Assembly (NCBI GenBank): GCA_013396755.1
Contig: VWZF01003402.1
Coordinates: 680,326-744,325 of the forward strand
Reading direction: 5' to 3'
DNA length: 64,000 nucleotides
Source of the DNA: Sclerurus mexicanus
Taxonomy: Eukaryota; Chordata; Aves; Passeriformes; Furnariidae
Of this stretch, positions 1-13,295 are shown piece after piece (within the stretch, counting starts at the first letter, position 1; each line of letters begins with the position of its first letter). The translations under genes and the position numbers were made by a program. The notes under the pieces are model-generated. The model saw only the letters and a list, made by a program, of their open reading frames with translations. It did no database searches and was not told the DNA's origin.

Positions 1-3000
1 AAAGAAAACTTTGTTTCTTCCACATCCTTCTTCCCTAATAAAACAGGAAAGTTCTAAGTGACTGTTTAATTAGGGAATACCATTGCACAGTTGATATTCT
101 TTCCAACTGCATTATCTATAGGCAATAAGCTCAATTGAGCCTGTAATAATGGCTAGACCTTTCATTCTATTGATTGCCTCATCTCATGGGTCCACTTCCT
201 TGACCTGAAATGTCCTTATTGCTGCTTTATTGCAGAAGTGATGGAGTGTTCTTTTGCTTTCTCTTAGCATCCAAACTGCCAGACTCGCTAGTTGAGAGCA
301 TTTTGCAACCTCTAATATATATAGACATTCTCAAATATTTTGCTTGCTGAATAATTCTTTGCCCTATGCTGAAGTATTAACAGAAGTTGAAGGAAGATGG
401 AAGAATGTTTATTGAGGAGATGTGAGATGCTGGAACAAAAACCTTCAGAGGGAGGACTGGCTAGTGCACTACTTGCTGATCAGTTGTCTAAAATAATCTA
501 ATCTCTTGTTCTATAAGTAAGACGTTGTGTAAGCCTTTCTCTTCATAGGAGAGTTGAGAGATACAAAATCAATTGATTCATTCAGTGATCATATCATTAA
601 ATCTGTACACTTCCAGTCTTTCTTCATATATTTCAAGTATGCAAGATACAAATGAAGAGCAGAAAATTAATGAGCACTAATTGTGAGCAGTTACTATGTC
701 TTAGTAAAGGAGCACAGGTTGTATTGGTGAATTCCATTATTTGAAAGAAGACTTTTTTCTTGAACAGATAACGCTCTATGAACAGAAGATATTTCAAAGG
801 TTTCTAATCAAGTCCCTTCATAACTTTGATCAAAGTACTGAGCTCTGTAATTGCTTTTGGATGTTTCTTTCATCGAGAGATGTGTAAGTATAATCTCAGA
901 TTTCTGTGAATGCATTTCAACATATGATTTTACTATTTCCTTCAACTAACCTGCAGATAGAATGGCTAAAGACCCTTGTTTGGTCTCAAGGTTATGTGTT
1001 ACCAGTTGCTAGGGAAAAATAAAAAGGAAAAGAACAAAAGCACAATGGCACTGCTTTCATAAATCTGTAATTCATTAACCTTGAATAAGCATTGACAATA
1101 TACTTTAAAATCAATGCTCTTTTTTTCCCTTTTAAAATCTTTGAGAAGGGTTGACTGTAAGCTTTTAAGCTGGTATGAGGAACTATTCACATATTCATCA
1201 TGTTTTTGTCCTATACTAATAGACCCTGGAGAAGCAGTAAGCAAATCTAGGAATCTGATGCGATGTCAGTGCTCTTGAAATGAGTAAGAACTTTCATCTA
1301 AACCCTGAGCTTTTAACAGGGAATAATATTAAAATTAAATCCTGAGAGGAAGTTGTGCAATTTCTCTAGGCATCATACAATATTACCAGTATTTAAATAT
1401 GTGTATTAATGACATTATAAGCAGTTAATATATCAGTGAGGTCAATAGCTATAGACTTTCCTAAAAATCAGCCTTTCCCTCCAGCATTCCCTACAGAATG
1501 CTTCATGATGCTGAGGACTGATCTCTGACTTCTTTTACCTGCAGTTTCTGGCACTGCTGGACTGGTTGGGAGCTTTCAGAAGAGTCACGTTCTTCATTTA
1601 ATTGAAATCTGTTCTCTAGCACTAGCTGTTTGGTCTGTCAACAGAAACATGACCATTAGCTAACCTTGTTTTGGTTTTGGTATGTCCCATGCCTTCACCA
1701 AGTTGGTAGTAGTCAAACTTTTGTGGTGTAAGGATGATATCCCTTTCTTCTCCCTCATCCATTGTTTTACTCATCCATGAAAATCTTTTGGTTTGCTAAC
1801 TCCTGAACTATTAGCCCCTGAAAAACATAACCAGCCTGCCCCTTCAGTCAGCAAATGGGAGAAAGCTGGAATGTTCCCAACACACCTGCACTAGAGGAGA
1901 CATCCAGTGTGAGCAAATACAGCTCTGAGAAGAGGGCTGTTCCACTTTAGACTCTGAAAAATACATGTCTGAATGTAAAAACAATGTAGGTCTCTAAACC
2001 AGTAGAAGTCTTAATTAGAAGTTTTAAAGTCTTCTGACATTTCTATGCAAATATGACTTGATCCTCTTGCTTGAAGACCAGTTCTAGTAATCAGTAGAGT
2101 ACTAGAAAGTGTTTGATGCTACCTCATCATCCCACGTGGTTCACAGGAGAGCCTATCAGATAACAAAGTCTGAGTTGCTACTGACCTGTGAGGCAAACAC
2201 AAAGGTTGTAAAAATGTTCACACAAAATATGTGGTACTTAACCAGTCATCTTCTGCCTTCTTTTCTACTGTTCATGGCATGTGAGTTTAAATAAGGTTTT
2301 CCACCATATTACTTTTCCTGCAGTTGCTTGTCGATCTTGTGGTTTTACTACTCAAGAAAGGGACAAAACATGTTCCTTTCTCACAGATGAGCCTATCAAC
2401 CTGTTTATTTGATTTTTTTTTCCTACAACAGCAGAAGGGTGTAGAATTTATGCACACGACTGCAACAGCCTTGTTTTCATAAAGCCATTTTTTTACTACT
2501 AGCTGTACTCACTATTGTCTAGTTTTGGTTTTTTTTTTTTACAGTGTATATAAAATAACCTATTTTTTGTCAAGTCATTGTCACTTTTAAGGCACCCAAT
2601 GTAGTAAAATGTAAGTGCTATATTTCTTGTGGATTTACAGAGTTTCATCATTTCTACCTTTGGTACAAACCAACAAGGACTTGTTGCCTGAGATGTGGTT
2701 TTAAAAGAGTGGATCATTCTTTTGAAAAGCTTTGATCACTGCAGTCATACTGTTGAACCTTTTATGTTGCTGGTACATTGATTTTAGACAAAGATTGCCT
2801 TTCGAACTTTAAAAGCACCTTAGTTTCAAGAAAAAATATTCTGTGAAATGTCTGAAGGTTCAGGTTTGATCTTTTTATGTGCATATTACTTCTAACTTAT
2901 TTTCTGTGGGACAGTTGTATAATGCCTGTACTTCTAAAACATGAATTATTCACTGCCAGTATGGAAGAAATTGTGAAAATTTTAAAGTGTATGTAAATAA

Positions 3001-4962
3001 TCACATAATTCTACCTTTCAGTTGTGATTTTTTTTTGTTAATTAGTTAATTGGGTGAAAAAGCCTGTGTGTTGATGCCACTATTAATATTGAAGCACATG
3101 ATTCAAGGGATGAATGTGTACCATATGTAATCTTAATTTATTTTTCTTAATATCTACTGTTCATTGGTATTCTCTAGAAGTTTCTTAACTGGACTACATA
3201 ATACACCTTATTTTAAAATGTGCTAAAAGAGGTGCAAGGAAATCTGTGTTTGCCTTTAAAGGAGGATGAAGAAAGATTTTAAGAGTGCATTATGAGCATT
3301 ATTATACTGCATAATTTCTAGTATAACTGTGATATTAACTAAGTAAACATAAGATATGAAAACATATTTGAACTCTGTGACTCCATTCTACTCCTGAGTG
3401 TGTTTCGGAGTTTGGAGCACTAAATTTTCTGCCACTGGTACTGGCTAACCATTAGTCTTACTATCTAAATTCTAGTATAGCATAGAATGGCAGGAGAAAG
3501 CCTTCACATTAATTATTCTCTCTAAACAAAACATATCTGAGCCAAGCTATTCTGCAAAGGCACTGCAAGATTGCAACTACAAGATGAGGTCTGGCAACCT
3601 CATCTGAACAGCCAGCAAGGAAAGAAAATATCTGTGTTTAAGGAGGCAATGCTATAACTCAAGGTCAGTCTGTTCTCCCAGAGCACTCCTGTATCAACAT
3701 TTATATTCCCTCTGAAAATTGTATCTCATAGGTCTTCCTTTTAGCGAGAAAATATTCACAAATGGTAGCTGAATGTGAAAAGTATATAGGGCTTTCTGGA
3801 GCACTGAAACTTCACGGCCTATACTGCAGCATGTACAAATTAATGTCTTGATTTAATATTTATGTATAAATTCGTAATGTTGAGATTTTCTTTTCTAAGG
3901 GTGTCCTACATCTTTTAGACTTACTCATGTCTAGTATTAAAGAAAGGGATACAATATTGCTTTACATCTAAATTGTCTGCAGCTGCCTTAGTAATGCTGG
4001 ACATAAACTGCTTGAACAGAGGGAAAAATAAAATTTTAAGTCACATCGAAGTCTTGCTGTTAAGCTGAGTCCATTTCTTCATTAAAAGTAATATAAAGGA
4101 ATTAAGATAAATTTCCCCTATCTTAATTGGATAAGAAGCTATAAAAAATGTGTGATTTCAAATACAGTTGAGACAATGATTTCTTCATTGAGACCTTTTG
4201 ACAGTCTGTGGGATTGAAATCCGAGTAGCACTTGAAAGGAGGCAGATCATCTATGTTCTAATTGTCAAAATTTTTTTTTAAATGCAGCAAAAGATAGTTG
4301 TAAAAGCTTTGAAGCTGATGTTCTCCTTTTTTTTTGGTGGAACAATAAAGATCAGTTTTAATTTCTTTATGGAAGTAGTAGTAGCCTTATTTGTTTCCAC
4401 TCAAATACTTCTTTAAAGTGGCTCTCACAATTGCAATATAGTCCTCACAGATGGAAGTTTTGGTTGTATTGTACATTCATTTTGCTGTAGTTTGGTCTTC
4501 CAGTTTCACACCCTATGCAGTTAAAGATGTTTCAAAAGCCAATATATTGCTAAGCAGTATGTGCTTCTCTAACTCCTTCTTTGAGTACCTTTGTCTGCCT
4601 TCTGCATTTCATGTCAGGCTCAATAACCTTGTTTTTATGAGGAGGTATCCCAGTGTTCACTAGTGTTTTCCTGAGACTTGTTGGTTTGTCTAGGTTCTTT
4701 ATTCATTTTTCATTCATACTTGCAGGTTTGTTTCCTATTCATTATATTTGTGACAAATGCATTTATTTCTGCAAATATGAGGTGTTGTTGGATTATTCTT
4801 TTAGACATTAGCTGTTTAAGAAGATAAAACATTTTAGCCTTCTCTGTGAAAGCCCATGAATATATGAAATCTCTAGCAAGTTTATGATAAATAATTTTAC
4901 CATCATAGGATTTTGCCTGTTAATTGCACCAACATTTGCTTCTAATTTCTTCTTAGTTGCAC
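1..4962. other. Unannotated A+T-rich non-coding DNA
   Basis: No exon, RNA gene or mobile element is recognised here. Reading frames are short and have no domain-like composition. T-rich runs occur near 2410, 2526 and 4329. The stretch could hold old decayed repeats or regulatory sites that cannot be identified by reading alone. Confidence 0.5.
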
Positions 4963-5095
4963 AATCACAGACTATTCTGGAAATTACCCACAAGGGTCAT
5001 CAAGTCCAGCTCTGAAGTCAATGGCCCGTGCAGGGATTAAATCTGCAATTTGGCATTATTTGTACCATTCTCTAAGCAACTGAGCTAAATAATGT
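4963..5095 (-). mobile_element. tRNA-Ile-derived SINE with CR1-like tail (TguSINE1-like)
   Basis: Read on the reverse strand, about 5095 to 5022 follows a tRNA-Ile sequence. An A-box-like TTAGCTCAGTTG is followed by a decayed anticodon arm resembling the AAT isoacceptor and then a damaged B box (AGATTTAATCC). This runs directly into a CR1-type 3' tail (CTTGATGACCCTTGTGGGT, ending near CAGACTATT... on the opposite strand) at about 5021 to 4963. From established knowledge, a tRNA-Ile head on a CR1 tail describes TguSINE1, a SINE that arose early in passerine evolution and is thought to be moved by CR1 enzymes. The copy is nearly full length but mutated in both boxes and in the first bases of the tRNA part, so it is an old, inactive insertion. 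No target-site duplication is expected or seen. Confidence 0.82.
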
Positions 5096-6784
5096 TTAGT
5101 CCTGCAGACAACTATGTTTAGGTGAGGTGCACTAAATCTAGGAATCAAGCTTAAGTTTCAAAAGAGTCTTGTAAGCACCCTCAGTAATGTAAACAGTAGA
5201 GATATACTACAGAAATTAATCTTACTTCCATAGACCCATGTCTTCAAATGGGTCAGATAGCATTCCTGGAGATGTTATCATAGGTGCATATCTTGTGATA
5301 GGAGCAACAGCTATCCTGTATTTAGGTTGTGTGCTCTAATCCACATTCAGTTTGTAGAGCCAAATTCCTAATTTCCAGAAATATTTTATAAGAAAGGTGA
5401 GTCCTATGGAATTTTAGTAATTATTTTTTCTCTTCTTAGCTGAGGAAATGATTGATTCAGTAACCATCAGCCCAAAGTGTCACACAATTAATCTTTTGCC
5501 ATAAAATTCATTGTGAGTATGCAGATGAACAAGAATGTTAAAAAAAGTTTAAATGTTACAAAAATATTGAAGGTATTGCAGATATTCTTGAACTCAAATT
5601 CAAAATACTGATGCCAGGCTTGGAGAGAGATGTGACTGGTCAGGTGTAATGAAGAAGAGGCAATGTTTTGCTGCCTTTTTGATGGCTATATTTGTTAGCA
5701 GTGAAACAACAATTCATTCTAGTCACAGTTCCTCACTCTGATTCCCTTAACAGTAATACCAAATATGTTAGATTTTGTTGTTTGGCAACTTCTGAATGCT
5801 CAGAATTTTATTTTTGCTGGGCAAAAATTTATGGGGCAGCTAAAAAGACTATAGAGCTTTTTTTTTAGTTCTCAGCGCAGTACATGTAATGAGAAAAAGG
5901 CTTGAGTGCTATGCATTCTCACTACACTCGGCCTCACAACATGATTTATCCAGACTGTGGCCTTTTCACCTTCATAAAATATTTCTAAGTCATCTTATTG
6001 TATACTGAAGATTTCTAGGCCAGTTATTTCCAGGAAGGAATCTTTTAAGTCAGACCCCAGAAAGCAGTATCAGAACATAAGCTTCTCATATCCTAAACCC
6101 ACCCATTAGATTCTGCTGCTGCTAAAATTCTGAAGCAGTCTGAACCTGTGGACACCTATGGACAGCTGAGTGAGGCTAATATCCCCAACTGCTGAGAAGC
6201 CAGCCCCTGAAACAATGTCAAAGAAATCTTCTGGGTTGATAACTCATAATGAATAGGGTAATTTCCTTATACATCTGATCTGGGAATGCACTTGGGCCTC
6301 CATGGTATTTCCTGAGCAGTTGGACGGGGTGGAGTGGGACAGAGTTCTGGTGTAGGGAAGCTCGTCTCCACAAGTGTCCTGTCTCCACTCACCTGCTTAA
6401 TGCTAACATGCCAACATGTCCTTCATCTTTCCACCTTAAGAACAGGGAGAGTCCTCCAAAAGAGTCTTTTGCAGTTGCAAGGAGATATATGAGAATTTCG
6501 GGTATAAATTCTTAAAAAGCTTTTTGTAATTTTATTGACAGCACATTCCTGGAACATCTTTGAAAATACAGCTACCGTATTCTCTTCAAGCCTAACTGGA
6601 GAATCAATTCCTGAAACAAGGATAGTTTTGAAGCTGGGAGGGAGGGGCTCAAAGAGTTTTCTCCTTAATTTCCTAAAATTGTTGAGGACTTTATTTAAAA
6701 CAAAATCATTCTGTAACAGTCATTAGCACATCTTACTGTTCATATTAAGGCATTCTGAAGAGTTTAAAATTCTTTGATATGAAG
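5096..6784. other. Unannotated non-coding DNA
   Basis: No gene or recognised repeat is seen. The part at 6060-6480 is somewhat less A+T-rich than its surroundings but has no LTR termini, no CR1 tail and no sustained reading frame. Confidence 0.45.
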
Positions 6785-6789
6785 GTTAT
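6785..6789. repeat. Left target-site duplication (GTTAT) of family A LTR
   Basis: GTTAT lies directly before the TGTGG terminus of the LTR and is repeated exactly at 7371-7375 after its CCACA terminus. A 5-bp duplication is typical of ERVL-type integration. Confidence 0.85.
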
Positions 6790-7370
6790 TGTGGTGGTTT
6801 AGTTTTCTTGGTTTTGGTTTAGGCCTTCCCTGGTAACAGGGTTATAACTAAGGAAGAATTCTACACCATTCCGTTATGTAATCACGTGTATATAAGATGA
6901 GGAGGAAGGTTTCCTTCCCCTCTCATGGGTGCTTAGAAGGCGGCAGGTGTGTTGACCTCTCTCTCTTATCTATATGAGCCGAGGCCTATCTGAGAGCTGA
7001 TGTCTGAAGGTGCGCAGAGGTGAAGGAACTGCTTCTCTTGAGGGGAGTGTGGTGAGAATTTATTGTGTTAGTTACTTTATTGAGCTTTTCCCTGAGTTTA
7101 CAAGTGTGTGTATCTGTTTTGGTTTGGTTTTACCCATTTTTGTCCCTCTTCCCTTTCACTTTCCTCCCTTTTCCCTTTTGGGGGTGTTTGGAAGTCTTGT
7201 TCTGTATATTCATAGTGTTTAATTGTATATAACTGAAATATATGTGAATATATATATATATACTTTTCCTACAATTTTCTTTTGGTTCTTTTTTTTCTCT
7301 TTTGGGGTGGGAGGTGGTATCTGTGTGGTCAACAGCTGGGTTTGACAGGGAGCCAACCCAAACCTCCACA
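6790..7370 (+). mobile_element. Solo LTR, avian ERV family A (ERVL-like), copy 1
   Basis: This 581-bp element starts TGTGGTGG and ends CTCCACA, giving the short inverted terminal repeat and TG...CA ends of an LTR. It is flanked by a perfect 5-bp duplication (GTTAT at 6785-6789 and 7371-7375). A core promoter is visible: a palindromic E-box CACGTG at 6883-6888 directly abuts a TATATAAG box at 6889-6896. The downstream half is rich in T and pyrimidines and carries a short TA microsatellite near 7250-7262. A second copy in the same orientation lies at 48894-49456 and matches along almost its whole length. No retroviral internal sequence adjoins either copy, so both are solo LTRs left by LTR-LTR recombination. 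The 5-bp duplication points to ERVL; I cannot give a Repbase name. Confidence 0.9.
6883..6896 (+). promoter_or_regulatory. LTR core promoter: E-box CACGTG abutting TATA box
   Basis: CACGTG is followed without a gap by TATATAAG inside the family A LTR. In the second copy the corresponding sites read CAGGTG (48987-48992) and CATATAAG (48993-49000), so the arrangement is a family feature. Whether it is active in the host is unknown. Confidence 0.55.
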
Positions 7371-7375
7371 GTTAT
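7371..7375. repeat. Right target-site duplication (GTTAT) of family A LTR
   Basis: This is an exact repeat of 6785-6789 directly after the LTR's CCACA end. Confidence 0.85.
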
Positions 7376-10019
7376 CTTGTAATTGAATGTTTGTGCACAG
7401 AATAAACTGAAATTTTTACTCTGCCTACAAAGGAACTGTACTTTTAAACATTTCTTGAACGAGTGAACTAGAATGCCACATTATTCAGAATCACAGTACT
7501 TTGTTGAAACTCAGATACCAAATCAATGAAACCTCCATCACAATTCTAAGCAAATCTGGAACCCAGACAAGTAATGAGACTAAAGTCCAGTAAGAAAATA
7601 CCCTAAATGGAAAAGTTCTACTGCTGTTGAAATGTTAATAGCAGGAAGAGTTACAGATCATGAATTTGTTTGTCTTGACAAGCAACTGCTCTCAGTAAAA
7701 ACAAGACAGAAAAGCAGTGCTTTGACTGATTGAAGCTGACCTCTGTCAATTCCTTTGTCAGAGAAAAAATGGCAAGATGTCACTGTGATCATGAATAAGC
7801 TCATAAATACTCAAATCTCCACCTTCTATTTTGGAATACTCACTCAGATTTCAAACATGTATGAATTAGTTTGGTAAAATGGAGTTATGCTGGATTTGTA
7901 AGCAAAAGAGTTGATTACTGCAGAACTGCTAGAGCAAACGTATGTGAACATCTCTTGAGTTCCTCAGAAGGTTAAGTATTATACTCTGATGAGACTGGCT
8001 GGGGAGACAAGCCCAGCCTGTACACAGTATACAGACTCAGCTCTGTTCACAAGCTTATGCCACTGAAAGGTATAAGGAGGCAGGTCTGCATACAGCTGTA
8101 TTGTTATCTGACTGTGAGAGCACTTCCCCAATCATCTGGTGCCTCAGCAGAGTTCAAAGCTGTTATCTCTGTGTACGGGGAAAGGAGGAAAAGCAAGGCT
8201 GAAAGCAATGGGAAGCGTGTCATTGAGTTTGTCTGCATCACACAATACATGTGAACTCAGTGTGCCCTGAGTCCCAGGGAAGAGGGAAAGGAGATAGAGT
8301 CCTTTTACCTCTCCAGAGAGGGTGCTACTGCATGTAGGAGAGCTTGAACTACTGAGGGGAGGATTAGTCCTCACAGTGTGAATATATCTGGATCAGAAGG
8401 GCAGTAGCTTAGGCTGATGGATCAGGCATGTGGGGACTGAATGAGAGTCTCTTTGCCATAGTACAAAAGAAAAAAATTGTTTGGAAGGTTATGAGAACTT
8501 TGCAGTGTTAAAAGCCTAAAAACAGAGCTGTTATTCAGCAGTAAAAAAACTGTTCAGAATAAAGGTTGCCTTATTTTGAGAGAACTTCATAAAACACCAG
8601 TGGGGTGATTTATGTGCAGTTTTTGGCAGAATATGGAGGGCCTTGAGTTTTAACTATTTGCAAAGAAAACCTAATGTGGTAAAACAGTTATGAAATGCAA
8701 GCCAGTGTAGATGGTCTTTAAGAACACAGTATGACTTTTAAACAAAAAAAAAATATTTAAAACATCAATGTATTTTTATTCTGAAAACTGCCTGCTGCCT
8801 CATGCATATGCAGGCATATATGTTTACAAAAAATTCCTAACAGACTAAGCAACTACCTTCTTGGGAAAAAGAAGAGAGTCTAAGAATGTGCCACTAATAA
8901 AGAGTGGTTGAAGAAGTGCATTTGTTAGGAACTTTACTAAATGTTAACCATATGACATAAGACTTTCCAAATAAATGTTAGTGTTCTATCGAGCTTTTTG
9001 GTAAACTACTACAGTATTTGAAAAAAAGTATAGGTATAATCTGATTCCCCAGTCAATTTTGCAGTGCTAAAATTAGAAACAAAAACCAAAGGAACAAAAG
9101 CTCCCAAAGTTCCTTGTTTCTTTTACTACAAATATCAAACATAGTGACATAAAAACTGCTTAATGAAAGTGTTGAAATACATACTCACATTTCTGAAAAT
9201 CAGATCCAAAATATGTGTTAGCTGTAAGTGAACCATGTACATACTAGATACTTACTAGATACAGATATATACATGCACACATTACTATAAATACTAGATT
9301 CTACAGTACATTCTTTTCTGAAATTGGGTTGGAACCTTTTATTTGGAATTAAAGCAAAACACCCACATACAGCAAGGAGTCCTGTTAAACAGATGTCACC
9401 TTGGAAAAATAAAGAACCAGTCTTACAGAGATACGTCTCTATATCTTCTTCAGTTTCTGTGTTTATTCAGGAAGACTACTGTGGAGACTATAAGAAATGA
9501 AAAAGCATGATCAGGTCATGAATATTCTAGTTCCTGCCTTGATATATGCAGTGCTAATTGCTTCCTAAAGATGCAGCAATTCATTTGTTACCACTTTCCA
9601 GTGTACAAAGGCACATTAAGAAGGAGCCAAGAAAAATATGGAAACCCCTGGAATTAATTGATAAGGGCCAGATTTGCATTGAAATTACTTTCCATATAAA
9701 ACTGTTCGTATCTGTCTCTCTAGCTGTTATAAACAGTTAATCTCTTCAGGACAAAGATTGTTATTATTTTTACTTGCTCAAATTAATAATATTTATTGTA
9801 TTACTTAACCTTTTATGGTTGAGAACAGCAAAGAAACCCTGAATGTGAGTTATAGTTATGCTTTATTCAAGTATCAGAGTGTTAGTAAGGACTTTTGCTC
9901 ATCTTTTAACAAAAGATCAATTAACACTATTAAACTGGAAAGGGTAATGTCTACAATAATAAAAAAGCACATCCACTTTTTTGTTGCTCTTCTTCCTCCA
10001 AATTTTTAGAATATTCCTG

Positions 10020-10100
10020 TTTGTGGTTTTTTAGTGGTATTTGTTTTAGTTTGTTTAGCTTTGTTTGTTGTTTTTTTTATTTTTGTTTGGTTTTTTACAT
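10020..10100. repeat. T/G-rich low-complexity tract
   Basis: The tract consists of T runs broken by G or GG (TTTGTTTG, GTTTTTT). It has no regular repeat unit. Similar tracts recur at 13225-13290, 35770-35815 and 46700-46802. Confidence 0.7.
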
Positions 10101-13100
10101 TTGATTTTTTCTCTTTATAACATAGATGTAGTATTTACTGGATACTAGATATTGAGCTATTGAAATTCTAAGAAACACTGGTTTTTTATCTTTGATTTTC
10201 ATTTTTTTCTCTTTATATTTGTCCCATATAATTAAAGAGATGAGTGGACTGAGAATTGATAAAGAGTTTGGAAATCCCTTGAATATTCAAGTGTTTTAGA
10301 TATTATGCTGATGTAGGAATTCATTTAGAGCACTGTCATTTGGAGCTCTCTAAAGGTTAGAGTGTATTTGAGATGTTACCCATCTGTTCACATAAAATGT
10401 TACCTGTATATTTTTGTATGAGAGAGAAGGTCAGTGGAAGAGGTGGTGTGTTTCCTGTCAAGTGATCAGTAAGCAAAGGATATATGAACTGAAGAATAGT
10501 AAATGGAAAAAAAAGTGTATGGGAAAGACTAAGAGCAAGTGTACAAAGGGTGAAGGAGCATGGTTATCTCTGAGGAGGAGAGGCATTAAAATATAACAGA
10601 CATAGCATGTTCATAGGGAGAAACAAAACATTCACTTTAGTCTGTATTTTTATGCAGGCTTTTTTCTGTTTATTGATTTTTTTTTTCATAATGGCTAAAG
10701 TAATGAAGAAGGTTAAAAACAATATCAGTATCACTATTCATTTAGTTGTAAACATTTTGTTTACATGAAAAATGAAGTATCAGTAAACATGCTGAATATT
10801 GTAAGAATTTTAAAGAAAACTATGTAAGCAACTTGATTTTGAATGAGGTTTAAAATTCTGGAGGTCAGTATAAACCCTTGTATCTTTCAAAATACAAATA
10901 AGCATCCTGAAAGTTTTAATATGTGAACTGTAAAGCAGATTTTCAGAAGTTATGAGCAGAGCTTTCCTAGCTTTTTTTGAGTTTATCTGGAACTCATCAC
11001 AGAACTGAATTTGACAGAAGAATACAGATGAAAAGAGAGAAAGGACAGATAGAAAATCATAAAAATCCTAGAATATATCAAAAAACTGACTCATTGTGGG
11101 TTTTCAAAACTAAGTATTACTATTCTTCTTGATGTCCCACGTCAATTTCCTTTAATTCCCACAAATATTCATCTGTAGTTTATGGTTCTAGCAGAAGGAA
11201 GAAGCAATGCATCATATGAGAAGGAGGGGAAGAATTTTTTGTGGAATACAGCTGGTTTCATGAAATAGAACTTGTATGTCTTAAAAGAAGAGTAATTTTA
11301 TGACTGACAACTACTCAGGGGTGTCTTGTCTGACATGACAGAAGCTGTAGAAGGAGATGTGTGAAGAGATGAGACTGAAACATAAGGCCATGTAAATGTC
11401 ATAGTGGTTATGCATCATACATTCCATCGAGGGAAATTAAAAGGTTAATGACAATCCCTGTTTTTCAAAACATCACACTTTCCAATTTTTAAGAGTTTTG
11501 TCAGCAAAGGGAAAACAACGTCTAGGGGAACATGGGGGAAAACATAAAACCCTCTGACATCTGTTCTGGTTTTTACTCTCAAAATAAGCTCAGAAAGATG
11601 AAACGGATTTGAGAATGTTTGCTGGGTGTGCTCTACTATGGCTCAACCTCAAGGGCACAATAAACTTAGAACAAGTGCTTAGAAACAGATCAAAGATCCA
11701 ATGAATTATTTTGCATTTTTAACCTCTGACCAAAACACCATATCCTGAATACTGTTGCTGTTAATTGGAGAGCTTAAAAGATAAGTAGCATACAGGGACA
11801 ACCATTGCCATAGGAAAGTAAAACTGTGATTAATTATGGCATATTCCCTTGTCCATTCAATATGTTTATGTAAAACTTTTTTTTTTGTTCTTTCAGCAAT
11901 AATATTAGAACTTTCCCCCTACTGACTAATATTTAAATTCATGCATATGCAAATTATAAAGGTGAGAATGTGCATAAATATCTGTGTGAGCTTATTGCTC
12001 CCCTAATAGAAAATTAAAGAGAAATCTCAAATGAAAATTGTTCAATTATATTTCTCACAATATAATGGCAAAAGTCAAATTTATTTTGAAATCTGGGACA
12101 ATTTTTTAGAGATCAGTACTTAAACAACTCCATTTTCAATGTACACATTAGTCTATAATCCATTGATATTCCTTGAAAGTCATTGGAAAAGTCAATGTTT
12201 TCTTTTCAGTTTGTCTTGAAGAGTAAGATGGCTCTGGATCAAGCTGGTTGTTTGTTAAATGTTGATAATCAAATGATTTATATAAATTGATACAAAATAT
12301 TTTGAATTATGTTTATTCAGTTAGATAATTATTTCGTTATTTTCTCATGTATTGGTGACTAGTTACCAAAATATGTGAAATTTATTCTAGTGGTATAGCA
12401 AACTTATTAAAGCATTAAAAAAAATTGTTACTGAATTGCAATTCCATCAAGTGTAATTTAAATTCATTCAGTTCAGCATATTTTAACAACTGAGTCCTAC
12501 TGAATAGTGGATAAATGTTTTTATTTGCATACATAATTTTTTTCCTAAACAGTAGCAGCAATGCTACTTTATACATATGAAAATCATGGGATATGAATAT
12601 AAGTGAAGTAAACAGACTTAAGTAATTAAAACTAAATCCTTTATTTTGTATATTTGACAGGCTGTATCTCTGACCAGATTGCTCCTCTTTCATTGGTTCA
12701 ACCATGTGCACAGTGAAGTGGAACTAAGAACTTGAAATTCTCTCAAAATTACAGGATGCTTTTATAAGCATTTAGCTTGAAAGAAGACAGTGTTATGATC
12801 AACAAAAATCTTCATTTTACCCTTTTATTGGTTTTAAAGAGAAATATATAAAAGTAGAAAAATATTTCTTTTAAAGCTACTTGTGGTCTTCTTTGTTTTC
12901 ATTAAAAGGAAAATATCTTGATTGTCAGCCTTTGTATATGATCCATAGCTTTAGATCCAGAAGAAATTCTCATCATAGATACTTTTAGCATCAAAATATG
13001 ATTTCTATCCATATATTTTTCTTTTCCCAACCTTTGGATCTTACTTTTTTACTACATATGTTGGTGGACATTTAGACCTATTTGTTTAGTCAGTCATGGC

Positions 13101-13224
13101 AAATATAACAATTTTAGAATATTCAGTCCCATTGTGCAAGAAAAAAAGACTGCCCATACACTGAATATTCTCAGAGACTGACCTTTATTAATTACCTGTA
13201 ATTTGTTATCTGGCACCTTAGCAT

Positions 13225-13295
13225 TTGTTTTGTTGTTTTCTTGGTTTTGGGGTGGGATTTTTGTTTGTTTGTTTATGTTTTTGTTTTTTGTTAAA
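13225..13295. repeat. T/G-rich low-complexity tract with (GTTT)n
   Basis: The tract contains TTTTGTTGTTTTC, then GGTTTTGGGG, then several consecutive GTTT units. It is simple sequence with no coding or RNA signature. Confidence 0.7.

Noticed and set aside
5022..5095. A functional tRNA-Ile gene
   Set aside because: The A and B boxes and anticodon arm are mutated, and the sequence runs into a CR1 tail. It is a SINE head.
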